Positions 21,346 through 29,888 of a stretch of 64,000 bases of DNA are shown in pieces. The stretch comes from Amorphophallus konjac (lineage: Eukaryota; Streptophyta; Magnoliopsida; Alismatales; Araceae). Each line of letters begins with the position of its first letter. The stretch's first letter is position 1. The DNA lies in assembly GCA_022559845.1 (NCBI GenBank), contig CM040121.1, positions 512,100,566-512,164,565 of the forward strand, given 5' to 3'. Both the position numbers and the translations under genes were made by a program. The notes below the pieces were generated by a model. That model was not told the DNA's origin. It ran no database searches and saw nothing but the letters and a program-made list of their open reading frames with translations.

Positions 21346-21930
21346 ACTAGGGCTCCTTAAATCTGGGTTTGATGGATTAGACTGGACTAGACCCAATAAA
21401 ATAAATATTACCCAAGATTATTTTTAAATTTATTATTATTATTTTTGTAGCACTCTGGTTAATTATCACACTAAATTAGGAAAACCATATATGTAATAAA
21501 TAATAAAAATAATCATAAATTATTGGTGTAAATTAAGTCTTGTAACTTAGCATAAATAATTAAAGAATTTGGATAAGTCTCGAAAAAAGAAAAAGAGAAA
21601 GAAGAAGAATTAAATAAGACCAGTTAAACAATAGCAAACAATAAGTAATTGATTAAATGTTCAAATAAATTAAAGAATCAATCGATTGAAAAGAAAATGT
21701 AGCTTAATAAAAGTCAATCGTTTGAATGGTTAAACATGATAATAATAAAATAAAATAATATATATATACACAAGACTTTAAATGAACTTTATTTAAATTA
21801 ATGTTAATTACTATAATCAAAATTATAGATTTTAGGATAATATATAACAAATAATATTAATGATAAAAATAATATATACACATGCTCATGATGATGTTAA
21901 CAAAATAAATTAGAATGGACTTTACTTTCA
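21346..21930. other. AT-rich spacer without recognised features
   Basis: Very AT-rich (TAATAAATAATAAAAATAA-like), with no gene and no element boundary that I can support. It ends at the Helitron insertion point (A at 21930). Confidence 0.4.
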
Positions 21931-21942
21931 CTAGTCAAATGA

Positions 21943-21957
21943 ACGCGCTTCGCGCGT
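21943..21957 (-). terminator. Helitron 3' terminal hairpin
   Basis: Six-bp GC-rich arms (ACGCGC/GCGCGT) with a 3-nt loop lie 8 nt before the CTAG end on the minus strand. Partial copies of the preceding AAAGTAAACYCACGCGCG block occur on the plus strand near 22861-22877 and 23162-23180. Confidence 0.8.
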
Positions 21958-22004
21958 GGGTTTACTTTGAGTTTTTTTAAAAAATTATAATAATATTTTT
22001 AATT

Positions 22005-22235
22005 TTTTTGATCGATGGCAAGAAAAATAAGTGACCAAGAAAAATGATCTAAATGTGGGAGATGATTATGAAAAATGAATGTTGCTATTACAATGTACAA
22101 ATGATGAGACCAACTTTATCTTAACGGTTCATCCATGCTATAGGAAAGGGCAAAGCAATATAAAACATCACGTCACATTACAGCAAAAAAATAAACAAGA
22201 GAATAATGTTCTACCAAAAGGTATCATAAATAAGC

Positions 22236-22269
<34 letters not shown>

Positions 22270-22425
22270 GTAATCTCATCTTTTCCACATATTAATTAAC
22301 ATCCTTCAATTGTATTTTTGATCGATGGCAAGAAAAATAAGTGACCAAGAAAAATGAACTAAATGTGGGAGATACGATTATGAAAAATGAATGTTGCTAT
22401 TACAATGTACAAATGATTATGAATT
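22005..22425. repeat. Two direct copies of a Helitron end segment, with AT microsatellite between
   Basis: A segment of about 105 bp starting TTTTTGATCGATGGCAAGAA recurs about 312 bp later (about 22005-22110 and 22317-22425) with few changes. Between them, 22226-22270 is a TA-dinucleotide microsatellite. The first copy is continuous with the Helitron 3' end on the minus strand. A third, inverted copy lies around 23095-23180. Confidence 0.8.
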
Positions 22426-22432
22426 AGTTCTC

Positions 22433-22740
22433 ATTAAGTATGACACAGAAGAAGCATCGAAACAAAGGTTAATTGATGTCATATTCCCACATATGATGCA
22501 AAGAGGACACTGTTCAAATTACATCACAGATCGAGCTATTTTAGCCACTAAAAATGACTATGTTGATGAATTAAATGAAATAATTTTCGATAAATTTCCA
22601 TGAAATGAATACATCTATTACAATTTTAGCCACTAAAACTGACTATGTTGATGAATTAAATGAAATAATTATCGAGAAGTTTCCAGGAAATGAATACATC
22701 TATTACAGCAATAGTCTCATGTACTTGTAATGTGCAGAGC
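22433..22740 (+). pseudogene. PIF1-like Helitron helicase, C-terminal fragment
   Basis: The plus-strand frame reads LIDVIFPHM, then YITDRAILATKNDYVDELN, the conserved C-terminal block of the PIF1-like helicase of plant Helitrons. It is short (under 100 codons) and 85 bp of it are tandemly repeated (22538-22622 and 22623-22706). The orientation is opposite to the enclosing Helitron, so it belongs to an older inserted or rearranged copy. Confidence 0.7.
22538..22706. repeat. 85-bp tandem duplication in the helicase remnant
   Basis: The unit beginning ATTTTAGCCACTAAAA occurs at 22538 and 22623 with a handful of substitutions, repeating the ILATKNDYVDELNEII coding block. Confidence 0.85.
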
Positions 22741-23409
22741 AATAGACTATGACAGCAATTAGTATGTCACTGGAGCCTTGGGACTGAGTTACAATATTTA
22801 AGTAATGATGAATCATGCTTTAATGTCTAAATTTTTATTGTTTAATATAAAAAATTTCAACGTAAACCCACGCGCGAAATTTCTCTGTGGGATGCAATCC
22901 CAGTGGGATGTTGTTTTAAATTTTACTCTAAAATATGTTACCAGTTTAGCCATTTTCTCTGTGACAGACTATTTTCAATGACTGGCCACATCATCGTGAG
23001 AACCAAGTGTATGGCAAAAGAAAAGTATGGAAATATTTCTTAAATTTCTCCCTCTTTCCTCCTTTGAGTAAAATAACCAAGTTGACACAGTGCCCTTCTT
23101 GGTCACTTATTTTACTTACCATCAATCAGAATGATTGGAAATGTTATTATAATTTGAAAAAAATCTCAAAGTAAACTCACGCGCGTCCATAGCAGAAACC
23201 CCTCACAGCACTATGTCCACAGCAGGTCCTACAATTGCCGCTCGTTTAACACGCTTTCGCTTGTGAACTGAATCAGTGACATCCTGTAAATGTTAAGAAA
23301 GCAACAATAGTTGGTAAGCCAAATTTCACCAAAATATGGCCAACAGGTACCTCTTATGCAACTAATATCATGCAAAGAAGACAAGTTTGATTGAGAAAGG
23401 TAACACTAC

Positions 23410-25835
23410 TTCCTCTGAGGACTCCATTTCAGATTATCATGGGGTAGATATGCCAAATTAGGCTTCACTGAAATAGGAGGCGGTGGTGGAGGTAAAGGAG
23501 GTGCTGTTGGTGGCAGTGGCGGAGTAGGCAATGCCATTCTGAAAGGAGTGGGGATGTTCATCTTGTTCATCAGATGCAAAACCTGCCAATGAGATTAAGC
23601 CATTGATCATAGAATACAAAAGGCAATTCTGAACGTTAATCTGAAGCCGAGTCATCATGAACAAAGACTGACAAATAGAAACATTAGAATTATACTACTG
23701 AAATCATGGAAACATGCACTGAACAATACCTATGTATAAAAGTGGGGAACAACAATTAGTGCATTGACAATGTTGGTTAGTATATTTCCATCTAGGGGTG
23801 GATACTCATACCTACAAAAACAAGCATCACATTCAGATAAAAGAAACAAAAGCATATTTTGCAAACAATACAGTAATGCTCCATTCGGCAGGACTTGGAC
23901 TGAAGAAAAATGTTAAAAGAATTTGTTCCATGCATCACTGATTGACCTCATCATGTTTAAACTCAAACATTTAAAAAGAAGTTTTCTGATGGCAATTGCC
24001 AATCTATACTATACTTATAAGAGAATATAAAGGGCTACTTTCTGCTGTTGTTAAGGGAAGAACTTTGCTTCAACCAATATGCTCAATCAAGAAATGAGAG
24101 AGTTTGAAACACACACCATACTTTAGATTTTCATAACCTCATATCAGTGTCCTATTTATATACCATTCCTTATACATTTATACAAGATGGTCAAATAGAA
24201 AGCAGCACTGGTCAAAGAAGGATATTCAACAAAAACTACTTTTAGCAATCTATGACAGAAAATTTCTTTACTTAAATCAAGAAATCTGAACATGAAAGCC
24301 ACATCTAAATGCGTAGTTAACACATGAATCTACCTCAGGAAATGAGGGCCATGCATCTGAGTCAGCTAACTCCTGAACTGGACAGGGTTGACTAAAGGGC
24401 CACCATTTTAACAGCAACCCATGTGCTTTGTGCCTTGGCAGCCAGCCTTCGAAGAAATTTGGTCCCATCTTATGTTTTGAATGGTTTGGAACTTGGGACA
24501 ACATTTAAGACCCGTGCTCTTCTTTGGTCGGGCTTGGGACATGGGTCCCGATCCCCAACATGCCCCATTTGCAGCCCTAGATGTGTTATACCATTCCCAA
24601 TATTTGTTAGTGCAAGTCAAGACTCTTTATTGTCCCAACAATATAAACAAAAAGTGAATACGAGATAACATACTCAAGATATGGAGAAAATGGATAGTCC
24701 ACACCAAGTCTTGATGCAATAGGTTCACCACTTGGCACTGAGTTCATGTTGGCTTCTTTGGAGAGTTTCCCTATCACAACCTGATCATTCAAAGACGGTG
24801 TAGGCTCGTGTTGGCAGATTGTGCTTCATTTTTCTGGTGCTTATCATCAAATATAGTGCTACATGCCCTCTCCACTGATAACACCTTCCCAAGAAAATGC
24901 AACCTGAAGCACCCAGAAATTAGGGAAAAGAACAAATTAACGCAGCAGATATGCATTAGCAAGCAATGGATGTGCAGACCTTACATGCAATTGTTACAGA
25001 CAAAGCATAGGTGCACCAGAATGGTAGAAAGGGAAAAGAAAGATCCCACTAACTCAACTCCATTCTCAACTAACTCCAAAGCAACCAAAATTTCAAATAA
25101 TTTTGAAGAAAGGCTCATCTGTCGGAATTCTCTTCGTTTCCAAATTTTGTGGTGGATTCTAATTGAAGTCTGAACCAGCTTTCCATACAAAGGAATTAAA
25201 AGGAAAAACCAACTACACCACCAGAATTAGATCTTCAAAGATCAGCTGTAGAGTATATCTAATAAAGTCAAGCAGCTTGCGACCTAGAAAATGAACCACC
25301 TGTTCAGTTGAGATTGTGCTTGAGAAGCCAAGGCTTCGTCAGTAAAATCTGCAAATGCACAGTTCCTCAACCTGCAATGAAAAATAAGGGGAATAAATTG
25401 CTAACAGAACCATAATCATATGGTAATGGAAAGTTGATTATAGCGAACTATTTGAAGGTATAAGAATCGAGAGATTTTTGTTGAAACATCAGCAGGACAA
25501 GATGGAGATGGATCGGCCGAGAGAGATGAGAATTTTACAAACCTCCCACCAGCACATGGGCGGACAGATGAGGCCCCATAGTAGGAGAAGAGGCAATTGA
25601 GCATGTCTTGAGGCATCCCCTCTGGGAGATGCCGCACCAGGAGAGTCACCAACCCTGGTGTCGTAGATGGCACCCAAAAGCCCTGGGTTTCTGATGGTGG
25701 TGGCAGTGATGGCGCTGCTGAGGGCCATTCCCCGGAGGGGAATCTTGGAAACGGCAGTCGCTGAGATGATGGTGGTGGTGGGTGATGATGAAGCCCTTGA
25801 ACGGTGAACGGAGGTGGAGGAGCCATCATTTGCAA
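23410..25835 (-). pseudogene. SNRNP65: Captured U11/U12-65K (minor spliceosome) gene fragment, five exons
   Basis: The genomic fragment keeps its introns. Exons by splice sites on the minus strand: 25835-25543 (start ATG, proline-rich start, then RRM with LVTLLVRHLPEGMPQD and GASSVRPCAGG), 25371-25300 (LRNCAFADFTDEALASQAQ), 24903-24674 (LHFLGKVLSVERA, later SGEPIASRLGVDYPF), 23811-23730 (PPLDGNILTNIVNALI), 23582 to about 23410 (VLHLMNKMNIPTPFRMALP plus polyproline). Junction phases fit across all introns. U11/U12-65K is a plant protein of the minor-intron spliceosome that bridges U11 and U12; the second RRM is missing here. Damage: one-base frameshift in exon 3 near 24815, and TAG in place of the usual CAG at the end of exon 4 (23730-23732). 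Identification is from remembered family features; the exon match is strong. Confidence 0.85.
24003..24034 (+). other. Second Helitron-like 5' terminus, opposite orientation
   Basis: The plus strand reads TCTATACTATACTTATAAGA, nearly the same as the minus-strand Helitron start at 27237. It lies within the third intron of the captured U11/U12-65K fragment. No matching 3' hairpin with CTRR on the plus strand was found downstream, so it is a stray or truncated terminus. Confidence 0.6.
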
Positions 25836-25936
25836 ACACTGTTCAGCAAATGATGAAGGCTAGTAAAAGGACAAAAAGAAATAACGGGAAAGAAATCCCC
25901 CAACCAGGCAACTATAAGTAACAACATCAGGCAATA

Positions 25937-26023
25937 GCCATTTTCTTCGATCATTTGGTAGAATCTCCAAGCCATTTGCATGTCCCTTCGTTTATTGAAC
26001 TCAGACATAATTGATGTATGCAG
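25937..26023 (-). pseudogene. PPR-like motif fragment
   Basis: The minus-strand frame holds PDKALHTSIMSEFNKR followed by RDMQMAWRFYQMIEENG, resembling a pentatricopeptide (PPR) repeat. Only about one repeat is visible and no others flank it. It may be another gene piece picked up by the Helitron, or part of the sequence upstream of the U11/U12-65K source gene. Confidence 0.35.
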
Positions 26024-26518
26024 AGCTTTGTCTGGTATTAGTATGTAATGTTTATGTAGAAGCCATCTTCCCAGCGAACCTGCTAGCCTTTCCAAATTTA
26101 TAAAGAAAGGAAGAAAGTTGGACATCTGGCTAACATTGGGAATCTCCCGAGATCTGGATCCTCTAAGACTTGGATGTTAACATCAAGACAGCCTAGACCG
26201 CTACGATAACGCAATATGAGTATATGTAAATACTGTTTTGTATGACATAAAATGCTGAATAGCATATATTAGATTAAAGATAGTTAAAATATACATCACT
26301 AACATTTTATTTCCTCTGGTTTCAGCAAGCTTGAATTAGATCTTCGCTTCATTCAGACAAACAAGAATATTAGAAACATGGATACTAACACTTCAATCAG
26401 GTTCAGCCAGTCTATATAAAATTCCCATTGAAATGATGGGGGAAAATTGCTCAGAGCTAACTCTACATCATATGACAAAAAAATTGCTAGGGATGCTAAT
26501 GCAGGACATCAGCCTCAT

Positions 26519-26921
26519 GGTCCTCGTGGGATGGGCGCCGCAGCTAGCGGTGCTGGAGCACCCGGCGGTGGGAGCGTTCCTGACGCACAGCGGGTGGAAC
26601 TCGACGCTGGAGAGCATCTGCGCCGGCGTGCCGATGATCTGCTGGCCTTTCTTCTTCGACCAGCTGGTGAACAGCCGGTACGTGAGTGAGGTGTGGCGGG
26701 TCGGGGTGGACATGAAGGACACCTGCGACAAGGGCACCGTGGAGAGGATGGTGAGGGAGGTGATGGAAGGGGAGACCGGAGAGGGGATAAGGAGGGCCGC
26801 TGCTGCCATGGCGGAGGTGGTGAGGGGGTGCAGGGGAGAGGGTGGGTCCTCACGTACAAGCCTTGAGAAGCTTGTATTGGACGTGAAAGCCCTAAGCGCA
26901 ATGGCGCCTGCGACCCCGTGA
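26519..26921 (+). pseudogene. Captured last exon of a UGT709-like glycosyltransferase
   Basis: From about 26519 the sequence switches abruptly from AT-rich to GC-rich and encodes the complete 44-residue PSPG box of plant UDP-sugar glycosyltransferases (W at 26532-26534 to Q ending 26663): GWAPQ, HPAVGAFLTHSGWNSTLES, GVPMICWPFFFDQ. The tail reads SRYVSEVWRVGVDMKDTCD, which recalls UGT709-type (7-deoxyloganetic acid glucosyltransferase-like) proteins; it stops at 26919-26921. The acceptor-binding N-terminal half is missing. An open frame starts upstream at 26433, so the first 30 or so residues are Helitron-derived. The strand is opposite to the Helitron. Confidence 0.9.
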
Positions 26922-27236
26922 ACGTACGTGGAGGATGTGCATCCCTGCTCATGTCCGGCGCTCTCCTCCTTCCTCCGGAAACATACGCTTTACCTTCTCC
27001 CTCTCCAGCCAGATTGATCGCTTCTTTTTTCCCCTGCCTCTGAAACCTCCATCCGATCACCCTCCTCTCATCCTTTGGACAACGATCAGTCCCGGAGCAG
27101 GGGAGCTTCTTCGCTACGGTGTTCGGGAGTAATATCTCGCCTGGGTAGTGGGCGCAGCAGAGCCCGGTCGAGAGAATCGAGAAGCAAAATCGACGGAAAA
27201 AAATCGTTATATTCTCTTATAAGTATAATAATATAG
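26922..27236. other. Sequence between UGT fragment and Helitron 5' end
   Basis: Moderately GC-rich and pyrimidine-rich at 26940-27080. It may be UGT 3' flank or another captured piece. No protein match is recognised. Confidence 0.35.
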
Positions 27237-27249
27237 ATTTAAATTATCT

Positions 27250-27417
27250 AAGACCTCTTTATTTCCGAGGTGGGATGACTTATTCGACCTCCACCGTCCG
27301 AATAAGTCACTCCACCTTGATTAGGGAGATATGTGTGTGAGAGAAAATTGTGCTCATAATTTTCTCTCACATCGATTTATTATTTCCCTTATCTTAACTC
27401 GAAAATAAAGAGGGCCT
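27250..27417. mobile_element. Fold-back MITE with nested hairpins
   Basis: The ends read AAGACCTCTTTATTTCCGAG (left) and, reversed, AAGGCCCTCTTTATTTTCGAG. Inside are two further perfect inverted repeats: GACTTATTCG/CGAATAAGTC and GTGAGAGAAAATT/AATTTTCTCTCAC (8-nt loop). The target duplication is unclear (TA or TTA). It lies 12 bp from the Helitron end. Confidence 0.65.
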
Positions 27418-27420
27418 TAT

Positions 27421-28002
27421 TTATTGAGTCATTAACGTAGAGGTTAGTGGGCTAATTAGATTAAAGTCCATTGAGGCCAAGCTTCTAGAAGGCGCCCACG
27501 TGAGTTGAGTTGGTTGGAGTTTGATTGGGACTTGAATTGAGATTAAATTAGGTAGTTAGTAATTTGGGTTGACCTATTTTAGTTGGAATTAGAGTTGGAT
27601 TAGTCTTATAAGAATAATATCCCGTGGCCCTTCTGTGCATAAAACTCATATCCATCTAAGAGAAGGGCGGCTGTAGCAAGGTGGAAGCCTTGTTCGTGCG
27701 TGTTGTGCGAGAGGAAGAAAAGGGAGATTTCGTGAGATTTAGATCGTGGGAATATTTATTAGCTCTAAGGTAGGTGTTTTTGCACGGGTCTGAATATAAA
27801 TTAATAATTAAAACTTATTCTGAATTGCGTCTATCTATTCTCACATAATTTGATAATCATGTCCGTCGTGGACAACGTGTTTTAAAAAGTGTCACCCGTA
27901 TCCCATTGGAGGATGCAACTTGATATTTCTGTAATGCGCACCTTCCTCCGAAGACGTAGTTTTATGGATCTTTCTAAATATCATGGATCTCTATATTATT
28001 TT
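27421..28002. other. Unassigned sequence left of the Tat element
   Basis: There are no coding frames. The style resembles an LTR leader (CATAAAACTC near 27640, then AGAAGGGCGGCTG), but I could not find element ends. The matching right flank begins at 48773. Confidence 0.35.
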
Positions 28003-28784
28003 TGGAGAGGGAGATTTCTGCAGCCCAGTCAAAGAGTAGCCGAACTAGGCCCATTAGGACCAAACAAGGCCACGCTCGCCCCGAGTGATAGCCCACAAGA
28101 CCCACTCCGGACTAAAAGCCCAATAAAAGATCGCTCGGAGACCCAACCTTCCTAGGCGGCCCTCAGGCTCGGAAGGCCCGAGCGACGGTCAGGTCATCAG
28201 AATGATCTACCCCCGATCTATCCTCAGCCAGGATATAGGGAGGCGCACACGATCGTTCCGACCCATCTCCGTCCGAGTTAGACCCATCGCCCGGATATGG
28301 CTGGCCCTCCTAAGCTCGAAACGGTCGACCGTCGATTGCTTATCCATGCAGCCGTTAAGAGTCCTCTGTGAGCATGAATTTATAAGGGTGAGGGACTCCA
28401 TCTCCCCAAGGTGATAACGCTCCCATGATGAGGTAATAAAAGCCCATGTTGAAGACGTAACTCCCACCTGAAACCCCTCGACTTACAGGACTCCGGAAGA
28501 CGGCACACTATTTAACCCAAGGGTACCCTCCGGCGAAAGGTAAGGGCAACCACACGCTCAAAACTCCTGAGCAGGAACCAATTCACCCTTCTGGTGGAGA
28601 GGGATCTCGCGCAGAAGCTACTTCCCCCCTTTTATTGCTCCCACCATAGCTCTACTAACTTAAGCATCGGAGGGTTTTCCTCAAGGACTCATCCCTGGGC
28701 CCCCTGATCCGTTTCTCTTTCTTGCAGTTCACAATTCGGTGATCCACCGCCCGCTCAGGACCCGCACGAGATAACGCCTCTTCA
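28003..28784 (+). repeat. 5' LTR of the Tat element
   Basis: Begins TGGAGAGGGAGATTTCTGCA and ends CGCCTCTTCA. A likely TATA-type box, CTATTTAACCC, lies at about 28507-28517. It matches 47992-48772 at roughly 95%. Confidence 0.9.
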
Positions 28785-28804
28785 TCTGGCGCGGTCTGTG
28801 GGAA
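28785..28804 (+). other. Primer binding site region of the Tat element
   Basis: TCTGGCGCGGTCTGTGGGAA follows the LTR end directly. The TGGCGCCGTCTGTGGGAA motif, here with one change, is characteristic of Tat-lineage elements. Confidence 0.75.
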
Positions 28805-28821
28805 ACGTACGAGAAGCCAGG

Positions 28822-29888
28822 ATGGTGCGAAGGAGCTCAGGGAGGAGGTCCGTCGGCGACAGGGGAAAGGCCATGGTAGCTGCAGGGGATGGCCCTTCTC
28901 GGGCCTCACAGAACCCCCCCTCCAACACCAGCGCCTCCGCCAACAAACCACCACCCCCCCTGCGGCAGTAGGGCTACCGCTCAACGGTGGCGCCGACGCC
29001 TTCCAGGCCCTCAACGCGAAACTAGACGTCCTCGTGGAACTCATAAGGACCCAGGCGGCCAGGGATGGAAGGTCACGCGCCCCGTCAGGGAGTCCTCCCC
29101 GCGAGAATGCATCTCAACACACTACCGAAGGCCGCTTCACAATCCGCGGTCAGCAGATTATCCGTAACAGGATTGGAGGACCCTCGCAAGCTCCGCCGCC
29201 GGAGCAAGAGGCTTCCTCCACACAGAGGCGGGGAAAACCTAGGGCACGCCGTCCGAACCCGGAGACCGACGTTCCCGAGGATCGCCAATACATTCCCCCC
29301 AGCCTCACGCCACAACAGCAGCCGGAGTTATCTCTCCGACTGCGAGAGTTCGAGAGACGCTTTGCAGAACAAGAGCGCGCCATGCGCGCCCTGCAGAAGG
29401 CCTCTCCCCCGGAGGATGAGGAGAAATCCCCTTTCTCCGAGTATATCTTGAACGCAGAGGTGTCTCCCAGAACCTCCATCCCAACCTTCAAGCTCTACGA
29501 CGGCCAGGGCGACCCGGTCGATCACTACGACAGCTTCGACGCTCTGATGACCCTGCACGGAGCGTCCGACGCCATCAAATGCCGAGCCTTCGTGACCACC
29601 CTGGTCCAAGGGGCTCAAGCTTGATTTCGGGCCCTCGCCCCAGGATCCATCCGAGATTTCAAGCAGTTTGGCCGAATCTTCAAAGAGAGTTTCACCGGAA
29701 GTGCCCCCCCAAGGTCGGTAGCAGGGCTCCTGGCCCTTAAACAGGCGCAAGGGGAGAGACTCCGGGCTTATATTCACCGATTCAAGTCGGAAGCTCTGAG
29801 AATCCCCCGCCTAGACGTGGCCTCAACTATAACCGCACTAACTAGGGGCACCTGGGACGAGAATCTCCGCCGCGAGCTTGTCCTCCAC
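28822..29888 (+). pseudogene. Tat gag, N-terminal part
   Basis: Start ATG at 28822 (MVRRSSGRRS). A frame change occurs at the C-run near 28950-28960, after which the frame reads GGADAFQALNAKLDVLVELI, then IPTFKLYDGQGDPVDHYDSFDALM, the conserved gag core. A TGA at 29622-29624 replaces the tryptophan normally found before FRALAPGSI; then AGLLALKQAQGERLRAYIHRF and TWDENLRRELV continue in frame to the insertion at 29888. Gag resumes at 39432. Confidence 0.85.

Larger units (their letters stand above)
21931..27237 (-). mobile_element. Helitron carrying captured gene fragments
   Basis: The minus strand begins TCTATATTATTATACTTATA at 27237, directly after an A, and ends with a hairpin (ACGCGC, GAA, GCGCGT at 21943-21957), 8 nt, then CTAG (21934-21931) followed by T. 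The A|TC...hairpin...CTAG|T layout is diagnostic of Helitrons. The 5.3-kb interior holds exons of a U11/U12-65K gene on the Helitron strand, a UGT exon on the opposite strand, and remnants of older Helitrons including a helicase piece in opposite orientation. No complete Rep/helicase protein is present, so it is non-autonomous. Pairing of these two particular ends is inferred, because other Helitron-like ends lie inside. Confidence 0.75.

Noticed and set aside
22226..22270. Structured regulatory AT element
   Set aside because: A plain TA microsatellite.
26433..26921. Functional glycosyltransferase gene
   Set aside because: It has the PSPG box and C-terminus only; the acceptor domain is missing and the 5' part is Helitron sequence.
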